This document shows, piece by piece, positions 5,096 through 12,161 of a stretch of 16,289 nucleotides of DNA. Source of the DNA: Sphingomonadaceae bacterium (GTDB lineage Bacteria > Pseudomonadota > Alphaproteobacteria > Sphingomonadales > Sphingomonadaceae); NCBI GenBank assembly GCA_019245455.1, contig JAFARM010000167.1, positions 1 through 16,289 on the forward strand, given 5' to 3'. Every line of letters begins with the position of its first letter. Position 1 is the stretch's first letter. The notes beneath the pieces were generated by a model, which saw only the letters and a program-made list of their open reading frames with translations, searched no databases and was not told the origin of the DNA. Both the position numbers and the translations under genes were made by a program.

Positions 5096-7552
5096 ATGAT
5101 CCCCCTCCGCCTCGCGCTGCGCGAGCTTCGTGGCGGCCTGTCGGGGCTGCGGCTGCTTGCGGTGTGCCTCGTCCTCGGCGTCGCCGCGCTGGCTGGCGTC
5201 GGCAGCCTGGCCGCGGCGATCGATCGTGGCATCGCCGACAACGGCCAGCGCATCCTGGGCGGCGATCTCGCGGCGCAGCTGACACAGCGGCGGGCGACGC
5301 CGGCCGAACGCGCCGCACTCGACCGGCTGGGTACGGTGTCGGAGGTGGTCAAGCTGCGGGGTATGGCGGCGGCCGGCGGCGACCGCGTCTTCGCCGAGGT
5401 CAAGGCGGTCGACGGCCGCTACCCGCTGGTTGGCGCGCTGACGCTGACGAACGGCGCGCGGCTGGAGCCGGGCAGCGTCGTCGTCGCGCCGGCACTCGCC
5501 GAGCGGCTGCGCGGCGGGACGATCACGCTCGGCGAGGCGCGCTTCCGCGTCGCCGGGATCATCGCCACCGAGTCCGACGCGACCGCCGACGGCTTCGGCT
5601 TCGGCCCGCGCCTCATCATGCGCAGCGAGGACCTGGCGAAGACCGGCCTGCTCGCGCCGGGCAGCCTGTTCCGCGCCAGCTACCGGATCACGCTATCGCC
5701 CGGCGTTACCCCAGCCGCCGCGGCGAAGGCGCTGAAGGCGGCGACGCCGGGGACGAGCTGGACGATCGGCGACCGCAGCAACAGCGCGCCGGGCACGCGC
5801 CAGTTCGTCGACCGGCTCGGCCAGTTCCTGACGCTGGTCGGGCTGACGGCGCTCGTCGTTGCCGGGGTCGGCGTGGGCAACGGGGTGACGGCGTACCTCG
5901 CCGCCAAGTCGACGACGATCGCCAGCCTGAAGGCGATGGGCGCGGGGTCGCGGACGATCTTCCTCAGCTACGGCCTGCAGATCGGCCTCGTCGCGCTAGC
6001 GGCCGTGGCAGTCGGCGCGGCGATCGGCGCGGCGGTGCCGTGGGCGATCGCGGTGGCGGCGGGCGACGCGCTGCCGGTGCCGCCGGCGCTGGGGCTGTAC
6101 CCGGTCCCGCTGGCGACCGCCGCCGCCTATGGTCTTCTGATCGCGGCAGGATTCGCCGTGATCCCCCTGGTGCGGGCGCGCGGGTTGCCGGCGGCGCGGC
6201 TGCTGCGCGACACGGTCGAGCCTGCGCGCTGGCCGGGCTTCGGCGCGGTGGCGCTCGCCGGCGCGGCGGCGGCAGGGGTGGCGGCGCTGGCGGTTTTCCC
6301 TTCGGACGAGCCGCTTTTCGCTGCCGGGTTCCTGGCCGCCGCGCTTGTCCTGCTGCTGCTGCTGACGGCGCTCGGCGGCGGCATCGCCGCGCTCGCCGCC
6401 CGTGCACCGCGCGCGAACCGGGTGCTCACGAGGCTCGCCCTCGCCAATCTCCACCGCCCCGGCGCGCTGACGCGGCAGCTGGTCGTCGCCCTCGGCCTCG
6501 GCCTGACCCTGTTCGCGACGCTCGCCGTCATCGAGACCGACCTCGACCGCCAGCTCGAGGGCCAAGTGCCGGCGCACGCCCCGACCTTCTTCGCCATCGA
6601 CATCCCGACCGACGGCCTCCCAGCCTTCACCCGCGACGTCCCCGCCGGCGCGACGCTTCGCACCGTGCCGTCGCTGAGGGGTCCGGTGACAGCGGTGAAC
6701 GGCGTGCCCGTCGCAAAGCTGCACGCGCCCGACGACGCCTGGATCCTGCGCGGCGACCGCGGCCTCAGCTACGCCGCCGCCTTCCCGGAGCACAACACCC
6801 TGACCGCGGGCAAGTGGTGGCCGGCCGATTATGCCGGGCCGCCGCTGGTGTCGATCGACCAGGACGCCGCCGACGCGCTCCACCTGAAGCTCGGCGACAC
6901 GCTGACGATTTCGGTCCTCGGCGTCGACGTCACCGCGCGCATCGCCAGCTTCCGCAAGATCGACTGGCGCAGCTTCGGCTTCAACTTCGCCATCCTGTTC
7001 GCGCCGGGGACGCTCGAGGGCGCGCCGCACAGCTGGATGGCGACGGTGGCGCTCCGCCCGGATCAGGAACGCGCCTTCGCCGCCGCGGTCGGCCGCGACC
7101 TGCCGACGACCTCGCTCGTCCGCGTGGCGGACGTGCTGGGGCAGGTGGCGACGCTGTTCGGCCAGCTGACGACGGCGGTGCGCGCGGCGGCGAGCGTCAC
7201 CGTCGCGGCCGGCATCGCCGTGCTGGTCGGTGCGCTCGCCGCCAGCCGGCGGGCGCGGACCTACGACGCGGTGCTGCTGAAGGTGCTCGGCGCGACGCGC
7301 GGGCAGGTCGCCGCCGCGACGCTGATCGAGTACGGGGCGCTGGCGCTGATCGTCGCGGGGATCGCGCTGGCGATCGGCACGGCGGCGGGGTGGTACGTGG
7401 TGACGCACGTGCTGACGCTGGACTGGACCCCGGCGTGGGGGCCGGTGGTGGCGACGGTCGGCGTCGGCGCGGCGGTGACGGTCGTGCTCGGGCTGGCGGG
7501 GTCGTGGGCGGCGCTGTCGGCGCGGCCGAACGCGGTGCTGCGGACGCTGTAG
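5096..7552 (+). CDS. ybbP: FtsX-like ABC permease YbbP
   Basis: The protein has 818 aa, close to E. coli YbbP (about 800). By eye there are ten hydrophobic segments: one near residues 15-40, three at about 243-360, two at about 378-435, one near 460, and three at about 697-805. Two long soluble stretches (about 45-240 and 485-690) would be periplasmic. This duplicated FtsX/MacB-like layout (1+3, then 2+1, then 3) is that of the YbbP/DUF214 family. ATG at 5096 starts the typical MIPLRLALRELRGG, but no clear Shine-Dalgarno precedes it, so translation may depend on ybbA or on the upstream RNA structure. It acts with YbbA in the inner membrane. The transported or extracted substrate is not evident. 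Confidence 0.9.
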   Translation: MIPLRLALRELRGGLSGLRLLAVCLVLGVAALAGVGSLAAAIDRGIADNGQRILGGDLAAQLTQRRATPAERAALDRLGTVSEVVKLRGMAAAGGDRVFAEVKAVDGRYPLVGALTLTNGARLEPGSVVVAPALAERLRGGTITLGEARFRVAGIIATESDATADGFGFGPRLIMRSEDLAKTGLLAPGSLFRASYRITLSPGVTPAAAAKALKAATPGTSWTIGDRSNSAPGTRQFVDRLGQFLTLVGLTALVVAGVGVGNGVTAYLAAKSTTIASLKAMGAGSRTIFLSYGLQIGLVALAAVAVGAAIGAAVPWAIAVAAGDALPVPPALGLYPVPLATAAAYGLLIAAGFAVIPLVRARGLPAARLLRDTVEPARWPGFGAVALAGAAAAGVAALAVFPSDEPLFAAGFLAAALVLLLLLTALGGGIAALAARAPRANRVLTRLALANLHRPGALTRQLVVALGLGLTLFATLAVIETDLDRQLEGQVPAHAPTFFAIDIPTDGLPAFTRDVPAGATLRTVPSLRGPVTAVNGVPVAKLHAPDDAWILRGDRGLSYAAAFPEHNTLTAGKWWPADYAGPPLVSIDQDAADALHLKLGDTLTISVLGVDVTARIASFRKIDWRSFGFNFAILFAPGTLEGAPHSWMATVALRPDQERAFAAAVGRDLPTTSLVRVADVLGQVATLFGQLTTAVRAAASVTVAAGIAVLVGALAASRRARTYDAVLLKVLGATRGQVAAATLIEYGALALIVAGIALAIGTAAGWYVVTHVLTLDWTPAWGPVVATVGVGAAVTVVLGLAGSWAALSARPNAVLRTL

Positions 7553-7556
7553 CCTT

Positions 7557-7722
7557 CCCTCTCCCGCTTGCGGGAGAGGGCGAGAGACGCGCCTGCAGGC
7601 GCGGCCCGGGGTGAGGGTGTGGGGTTGGGGGCGGAGGCTGACGTCTCCATGAGCTGACCTGGGGAACACCCTCACCCGCCGCGCTGGCGCGCGAGTCGCC
7701 TCTCCCGCAGGCGGGAGAGGGG
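7557..7722. repeat. 166-bp palindromic element after ybbP
   Basis: The ends are CCCTCTCCCGC-TTGC-GGGAGAGGG and CCTCTCCCGCAGGCGGGAGAGG. The inner dyad is GGGTGAGGGTG (7609-7619) with CACCCTCACCC (7667-7677). Each arm also has a small GC hairpin after GCGAG. It begins 4 bases past the ybbP stop and could end that transcript in part, though it has no T-run. It shares the arm module GCGAGAGACGCGC with the element at 15099-15216. Confidence 0.85.
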
Positions 7723-7733
7723 GCCCGCCCCCG

Positions 7734-7762
7734 CTTGAATCCCCTTCGCCGATCACCGATAT
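7734..7762 (+). promoter_or_regulatory. Candidate heat-shock (RpoH-type) promoter for the Bax-inhibitor-1 gene
   Basis: CTTGAA at 7734-7739 is followed by CCGATAT at 7756-7762. This is CTTG plus 18 bases to a 6-of-7 match with the alphaproteobacterial RpoH -10 consensus CYTATMT. The same bases can be read as a weaker sigma-70 pair, TTGAAT (7735-7740) and GATATT (7758-7763) with 17 bases between. The predicted start leaves a leader of about 40 bases before the ATG at 7811. Confidence 0.4.
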
Positions 7763-7774
7763 TACGCGCATTGT

Positions 7775-7794
7775 CCCGGCGGCTTGTCGCCGGG
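7775..7794 (+). other. Leader hairpin just before the Bax-inhibitor-1 ribosome binding site
   Basis: CCCGGCG-GCTTGT-CGCCGGG forms a perfect 7-bp stem with a 6-base loop. It ends 6 bases before the GGAGA ribosome binding site (7801-7805). It may shield or expose the site or stabilise the message. Chance formation in GC-rich DNA is possible. Confidence 0.45.
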
Positions 7795-7810
7795 CGATAT
7801 GGAGACCGAA

Positions 7811-8554
7811 ATGGCCAACCAGTTCGACCCCCGCGCCGCCGCCCGCGGCTTTGCCGGGCCGGTCGCGCAGACGGCGACGTTCGACGCCGGGCTGCGGCGC
7901 TATATGCTGTCCGTCTACAACTATATGGCGTCGGGCGTGCTGTTGACCGGCATCGTCGCGCTTTTCTTCGCGCAGACGGGCGCGGTCAATGCGCTGTTCA
8001 ACGAGGTCGGGCGGCCGTCGCTGCTCGGCTGGATCGCCATGCTCGCGCCGCTCGGCATCGTTCTTGCCATGAGCGCCGGCGTCAACCGGATGTCGGAGGC
8101 GAGCCTCAAGGCGCTGTTCTGGGGTTACGCCGCGATCATGGGCGTGTCGCTGTCGACGATCTTCCTGCGCTACACCGGCGCGTCGATCGCGGCGACCTTC
8201 TTCGCCACCGCGGCGTCGTTCGGCGCACTCAGCCTGTACGGCTACACGACCAAGCGCGACCTGTCGGGCATCGGCAAGTTCCTGCTGATGGGCCTCGTCG
8301 GCCTGATCGTCGCGTCGCTGATCAACGCCTTCTTCCCGTCGGCGGGTGTCAGCCTGGCGATCTCGATGGTCGGCGTCCTGCTGTTCGCGGCACTGACGGT
8401 CTATGACACGCAGAAGATCAAGGCGATGTACGACTATGTCGGCGGCACCGACTTCGCCGGCAAGTCGGTGGTGATGGGCGCGCTGACGCTCTACCTCGAC
8501 TTCATCAACCTGTTCCTGTTCCTGCTGCGCTTCATGGGCGGCAACCGGAACTAG
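7811..8554 (+). CDS. Bax inhibitor-1 / YccA-family inner membrane protein
   Basis: The protein has 247 aa. ATG at 7811 is preferred over the in-frame ATG at 7799 because GGAGA lies 5 bases before it. About seven transmembrane segments follow a short charged N-terminus (near residues 36-56, 71-90, 99-118, 124-145, 155-175, 178-197 and 220-240). The wording VYDTQKIK and GALTLYLDFINLFLFLLR near the C-terminus is characteristic of the BI-1 (UPF0005) family, including YbhL and YccA. Relatives are calcium-leak-like channels or modulators of FtsH proteolysis; which applies here is unknown. The gene stands alone, between a palindromic element and a strong terminator, with a possible heat-shock promoter. 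Confidence 0.93.
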   Translation: MANQFDPRAAARGFAGPVAQTATFDAGLRRYMLSVYNYMASGVLLTGIVALFFAQTGAVNALFNEVGRPSLLGWIAMLAPLGIVLAMSAGVNRMSEASLKALFWGYAAIMGVSLSTIFLRYTGASIAATFFATAASFGALSLYGYTTKRDLSGIGKFLLMGLVGLIVASLINAFFPSAGVSLAISMVGVLLFAALTVYDTQKIKAMYDYVGGTDFAGKSVVMGALTLYLDFINLFLFLLRFMGGNRN

Positions 8555-8579
8555 GCTGCGACGATCGCGCTGAACGAGC

Positions 8580-8612
8580 GGCCCCGCCGGCGACGGCGGG
8601 GCCCATTTTTTT
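8580..8612 (+). terminator. Rho-independent terminator of the Bax-inhibitor-1 gene
   Basis: GGCCCCGCC (8580-8588) and GGCGGGGCC (8595-8603) form a perfect 9-bp stem with a 6-base loop, followed by CA and seven T. It begins 25 bases past the stop codon. Confidence 0.92.
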
Positions 8613-8616
8613 CATT

Positions 8617-8729
8617 CCTCCCCCACCGGGGGAGGTGGCACGGCGCAGCCGTGACGGAGGGGCACCGCGCGAGCCCTCGGTTCCGGAGCCCCCTCCGGCG
8701 CTTCGCGCCACCTCCCCCGGTGGGGGAGG
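8617..8729. repeat. 113-bp palindromic element between convergent genes
   Basis: The left end is CCTCCCCCACCGGGGGAGG and the right end is CCTCCCCCGGTGGGGGAGG. Inside are CACGGC-GCA-GCCGTG (8639-8653) at the left and GGCGC-TTC-GCGCC (8698-8710) at the right, with GGAGGGG and CCCCCTCC as the inner dyad. It lies between the convergent Bax-inhibitor-1 and isomerase genes, directly after the terminator. The remaining 43 bases to the isomerase stop hold nothing recognisable. Confidence 0.85.
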
Positions 8730-8772
8730 AGCTTCGCGCCGCCACTTCCTGCCACCTCCCGGTGTGAGGGGA

Positions 8773-9357
8773 TCAGGCCGCCGCCGCCTCGACCCAGTCG
8801 AGCCGGTCCTGGCCGAAGTGCATCTCTTGCGCCACGAAGAAGGTCGGCGCGCCGAACACGCCGCGCGCCACCGCGGCGTCGGTCGCCGCCTTCAGCCGTG
8901 CCTTGACCTCCGGGCTGTCGGCGCGGGCGAGTTCGGCGTCGGCGTCGAAGCCGGCGTTCGCCAGCAGCGCACGAACCTCGGCCGGATCGGCCATGTTCCT
9001 GGGATAGTGCCACATCGCGTCGAAGGCGAAGTCGACGAAGCGCATGAAGCGCGGCTCGCCCCGCATCGCCGTCGCGATCCGGAGCAGCGGCAGCGTGTTG
9101 AGCGGGAAGTGCGGGTTCATCGTGAACGGCACCCCGTCGCGCGCGGCGAAGCGGTCGAGGTCGCGCGCCATCCACGCGCCCTTGGCCCCCACCGTCCCCG
9201 GCGGACGGTTGCCGGTCGCCTGCATGATGCCGCCCAGGAAGACCGGGACGTGCTCGACGGACGCCCCCGTGCGGGCGGCGACGCCCTTCAGCCGGCAATG
9301 GGCGAGGTAGCTCGCCGGCGAGACGAAATCGAACAGGAACTCGATAGGCTGCGGCAT
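8773..9357 (-). CDS. 2-hydroxychromene-2-carboxylate isomerase family protein (kappa-GST/DsbA fold)
   Basis: The protein has 194 aa, the normal family length. The ATG at 9357 shares its A with the SDR stop (TGATG), with GGAGA 7 bases upstream inside the SDR gene. An earlier in-frame ATG at 9375 lies before that site and is less likely. The start LFDFVSPASYLA carries the Ser that binds or activates glutathione in this family (Ser13). GVFGAPTFFV at about residues 167-176 has the cis-Pro of the thioredoxin fold. NahD-type members isomerise a naphthalene-pathway intermediate using glutathione; many relatives have other or unknown substrates. It is the last gene of a four-gene overlapping operon, so a role in ring or quinone metabolism or detoxification is plausible but not shown. 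Confidence 0.88.
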   Translation of the reverse strand: MPQPIEFLFDFVSPASYLAHCRLKGVAARTGASVEHVPVFLGGIMQATGNRPPGTVGAKGAWMARDLDRFAARDGVPFTMNPHFPLNTLPLLRIATAMRGEPRFMRFVDFAFDAMWHYPRNMADPAEVRALLANAGFDADAELARADSPEVKARLKAATDAAVARGVFGAPTFFVAQEMHFGQDRLDWVEAAAA

Positions 9358-10079
9358 CAGAAGGTCTCCGCCCACGGCCTGAGGTCGAGCTCGTGGGTCC
9401 AGGCGTCGCGCGGCTGCGTGTGGAGGAACCAGTAGGCGTCGGCGATGTGGTCGGGGTCGAGGATGCCGGCGTGGCTGCGCGCGGCGTAACGGTCGGGGAA
9501 GTTGTCGCGGATGAAGGCGGTGTCGATCGCGCCGTCGACGACGACATGGGCGACGTGGATGCCCTTCGGCCCCAGCTCGCGCGCCATCGACTGCGCCAGC
9601 GCGCGGAGCGCGTGCTTGGCCCCGGCGAAGGCGGCGAAGCCCGCGCCGCCGCGCAGGCTGGCGGTCGCGCCGGTGAACAGGATCGTGCCGGCCCCGCGCG
9701 GGACCATCACCCGCGCCGCCTCGCGCCCCGTCAGGAAGCCGCCGAGCGCGGCAAGCTCCCAGATCTTGCGGTACTTGCGCGCCGTCTCGGCAAGGATCGG
9801 CGAGGGGACGTTGGCCCCGACGTTGAACACGGCGACGGCGATCGGCCCGACCTCGGCCTCGATGCGGTCGACGAGCGCGATCATCGCGTCCTCGTCGCGC
9901 GCGTCGGTCGCCATGGCCACGGCGCGCCCGCCGTCTGCTGCGATCCGCGCGACGAGCGGCTCGAGCGCGGCGGCGGTGCGGCGGACGACGACGGCAGTCA
10001 GCCCTTCGCGCGCGAAGCGCCGGGCGATCGCCCCGCCGGTGGCGTCGCCGGCCCCGACGACCAGGGCGACGCCGGTCAT
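9357..10079 (-). CDS. Atypical short-chain dehydrogenase/reductase (SDR_c10-like, lacks catalytic Tyr)
   Basis: The protein has 240 aa with a Rossmann start (VALVVGAGDATGGAIARRFA) whose Gly motif is incomplete: Ala replaces the middle Gly of TGxxxGxG. The active site is altered. Phe151 and Lys155 (FAGAK) stand where YxxxK is expected, the Ser position about 13 residues before it is Ala138, and the usual vNxxG Asn is replaced (WELAALGGFL). I recall a CDD subgroup, classical SDR subgroup 10, described with exactly Phe for Tyr and an incomplete Gly motif, so this is a family trait rather than decay. It may still bind NAD(P) or a thioester ligand, but ordinary SDR catalysis is doubtful. The start overlaps the MDR stop by four bases (ATGA) and its stop overlaps the isomerase start by one. 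Confidence 0.88.
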   Translation of the reverse strand: MTGVALVVGAGDATGGAIARRFAREGLTAVVVRRTAAALEPLVARIAADGGRAVAMATDARDEDAMIALVDRIEAEVGPIAVAVFNVGANVPSPILAETARKYRKIWELAALGGFLTGREAARVMVPRGAGTILFTGATASLRGGAGFAAFAGAKHALRALAQSMARELGPKGIHVAHVVVDGAIDTAFIRDNFPDRYAARSHAGILDPDHIADAYWFLHTQPRDAWTHELDLRPWAETF

Positions 10080-11080
10080 GGCCGGATGACGATCTTGCCC
10101 GGCTGCGTGCCGGCCGCCATCATCCGGTGGGCGTCGGCGATGCGGTCGAGCGGCAGCTCGGCGGCGATGTCGGCGACCAGCCGGCCCTCGGCGGCGAGCG
10201 CCAGGATGGCGGCCAGGTCGTCGCGGTAGAAGGCGGGGTGCGCGTCCTTCCACTGGCCGATCAGATAGCCGCGGCGGCCGGTGCCGGCGAGGAACTGCGC
10301 CTGGGCGCTGCGCCGCGGCGAGCGCAGGACGGCCGCCGCTGCCTTGAGCGGGTTCAACCGCTCGCCGCCGAGCGCGCCCTGAAAGCCGAACATGACCAGG
10401 CAGCCGCCGGGGCGCAGCGCCGCCTCGCTGATCCGCACGTTGGGGCCGCCGACGCCGTCGAAGGCCGCGTCGACGCCGCCGTCCGACGCGGCGCGGACCT
10501 GCGCGGCGACGTCGCCGGCGCGGTCGATCGGCGTCGCGCCGCGCTGCCGCACGAAGTCCTGCCGGCTGCCGCTGGCGACGCCGAAGGTGCGGATGCCGAA
10601 GTGCCGGCCGAGCGCGAGCAGCACCGAGCCGACGCCGCCCGCCGCGCCCCATACGAGCATCGTCTCGACCGACGGCTGGGCGACGCAGCGCGTCAGCATC
10701 TGCCACGCCGTCAGTCCGTTGAGGACCAGCGCCGCCGCCTGTACGGAGGGCACGGCATCGGGCACGGCGACGCAGTCCGCCGCCGGCACCACGGCGAGGC
10801 GCGCCGCACCGCCGGTCACGGTCAGCGCCGCGACGCGGGTGCCGGGCGCGATGCCGTCGCCGGACACGACGCGGCCGACGACCTCGTACCCCGGCGTGAA
10901 GGGGAAGCCGACGCCCGGATAGACGCCCTTGCGCATGACGACATCGGCGAAGGCGACGCCGGTCGCCTCGACCGCGATCAGCACGTCGCCGGCGCGCGGC
11001 ACGGGGGTGGCGGCGTCGATCACCTCGACCCGCTCCGGCCCGCCGGCGCGGCGGACGATGGCGATGCGGTTCGCCGTCAT
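10076..11080 (-). CDS. Zinc-free medium-chain dehydrogenase/reductase (NADPH:quinone oxidoreductase-like)
   Basis: The protein has 334 aa. The ATG at 11080 overlaps the hydrolase stop as ATGA. The N-terminal GroES-like part reads ADVVMRKGVYPGVGFPFTPG and YEVVGRVVSG and lacks the zinc-binding Cys/His set. The Rossmann part has GAAGGVGSVLLALG at about residues 160-173 and a conserved VDAAFDGVGG. These are marks of the QOR/zeta-crystallin group, which reduce quinones or enones with NADPH in the cytoplasm. The end GTQPGKIVIRP matches the usual GKxVL ending. Substrate is unknown. Four-base overlaps with both neighbours make it part of one operon. Confidence 0.92.
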   Translation of the reverse strand: MTANRIAIVRRAGGPERVEVIDAATPVPRAGDVLIAVEATGVAFADVVMRKGVYPGVGFPFTPGYEVVGRVVSGDGIAPGTRVAALTVTGGAARLAVVPAADCVAVPDAVPSVQAAALVLNGLTAWQMLTRCVAQPSVETMLVWGAAGGVGSVLLALGRHFGIRTFGVASGSRQDFVRQRGATPIDRAGDVAAQVRAASDGGVDAAFDGVGGPNVRISEAALRPGGCLVMFGFQGALGGERLNPLKAAAAVLRSPRRSAQAQFLAGTGRRGYLIGQWKDAHPAFYRDDLAAILALAAEGRLVADIAAELPLDRIADAHRMMAAGTQPGKIVIRP

Positions 11081-11982
11081 CCGCCGCCGCCCAGCGTCTC
11101 GTGGAGCATCGCCACGGTACGCTTCCACGCCAGGTCGGCGGCGTCCTTGTTGTAGCGCTCGGCCGACGTGTCGTTGTTGAAGGCGTGGTTGACGTTCGGG
11201 TAGACGAAGACCTCGTACTTGACCTTGGCCGCCTTCAGCGCCGCCTCATAGGCGGGCACGCCGGCGTCGATGCGCTCGTCCAATCCGGCATAGTGGAGCA
11301 GCATCCGCGCCTTGATCGCCGGCACCAGCGGCGCGGGCGGCTGCGGCCCGTAATAGGACACGCCGGCGCGCAGCCGCGGCCCCGCGGCGCAGGCGACAAG
11401 GTTGACCATGCCGCCGCCCCAGCAGAAGCCGACCGTGCCGACGCGGGCGTTGCCGCCCTTCAGGCTGCCGAGATAGTCGAGCGTCGCCACCCCGTCGGCG
11501 ACCGTCGCGTCGCGGCCGAGCTTGCCGATCATCTCGCGCGCGGCGTCCTCGTTCGCCGGCGTGCCGCCGCCGGGCGACAGGAAGTCAGGGGCCAGCACGA
11601 TGAAGCCCTCGATCGCCAGCCGCCGCGCGACGTCGCGGATGTGCTCGTTCAACCCGCGGTTCTCGTGGATCAGCATGACCGTGCCGAGCGTCAGCCGGTC
11701 GCTCACCGCCGGGCGGACGAGATAGCCCGACAGGTGGTGGACGGTGCCGCCGGGCCACTGCGCCGTTTCGGCGATGATGCGCTTGTCGTCGGCAGCGACG
11801 ATGCTGGCGGCGGCCGGCGACGCGGCGATCAGCGGCAGGACGGCGTTCGCCGCCGCCGTCCCGCCGGCAAGCCGGGCCAGGCCCGCCATCAGGTCGCGGC
11901 GGTCGATGCCGCCCTCCCCATCGCCGTGGGTGAAGCGGTCGTACAGGTCGATCATCGCCTGAGTGACGGTCGGTCGGGTCAT
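11077..11982 (-). CDS. Dienelactone hydrolase family protein, probably Tat-exported
   Basis: The protein has 301 aa. ATG at 11982 has GGAGAG 6 bases upstream. The alpha/beta-hydrolase core has the Cys-type triad of dienelactone hydrolase: Cys187 in GFCWGGG, Asp235 in GLDERID and His266 in NHAFNND, plus IHENRGLNEHI, whose Glu positions the Cys in this family. It is longer than the classical ClcD type because of about 60 extra N-terminal residues holding a twin-Arg motif (DRRDLMAGL, Arg28-Arg29), a hydrophobic stretch to about residue 54 and an Ala-rich site (SPAAA). This suggests Tat export, although the motif sits unusually far from the N-terminus. It is the first gene of the operon. Classical members hydrolyse dienelactone in chlorocatechol breakdown; exported relatives act on unknown esters. 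Confidence 0.92.
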   Translation of the reverse strand: MTRPTVTQAMIDLYDRFTHGDGEGGIDRRDLMAGLARLAGGTAAANAVLPLIAASPAAASIVAADDKRIIAETAQWPGGTVHHLSGYLVRPAVSDRLTLGTVMLIHENRGLNEHIRDVARRLAIEGFIVLAPDFLSPGGGTPANEDAAREMIGKLGRDATVADGVATLDYLGSLKGGNARVGTVGFCWGGGMVNLVACAAGPRLRAGVSYYGPQPPAPLVPAIKARMLLHYAGLDERIDAGVPAYEAALKAAKVKYEVFVYPNVNHAFNNDTSAERYNKDAADLAWKRTVAMLHETLGGGG

Positions 11983-12161
11983 CGCGCGCTCTCCGCTTCG
12001 CTTCGCCGCCGCTATGCCGCAGTTCGCCGCACGACGCCACCGCCCGCCATGTTGCAATGATGTGACAGGGATGCCGCTGTTTTGCATCGCAGCATGGGGA
12101 AACGGTTGCGCCCGTGGACCGCCGGGATCAGGATCACGCCATAACAGACAAGGGGTGACAG
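11983..12161. promoter_or_regulatory. Divergent promoter region between the hydrolase operon and the TonB-dependent receptor
   Basis: This 179-bp gap lies between two divergent starts and must hold promoters for both. The stretch 12050-12110 is the least GC-rich part (TTGCAATGATGTGACA, TTTTGCATCG), but no -35/-10 pair or operator dyad convinces. Ribosome sites are GGAGAG for the hydrolase and GGGGTGA (12152-12158) for the receptor. Confidence 0.4.

Noticed and set aside
5068..7614. Plus-strand open frame in another phase over ybbP
   Set aside because: The product is Arg/Gly-rich without membrane segments, while the 5096 frame gives a standard YbbP.
5996..7771. Long minus-strand open frame opposite ybbP
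   Set aside because: It is a GC-bias shadow. The plus-strand permease has consistent membrane segments and family motifs.
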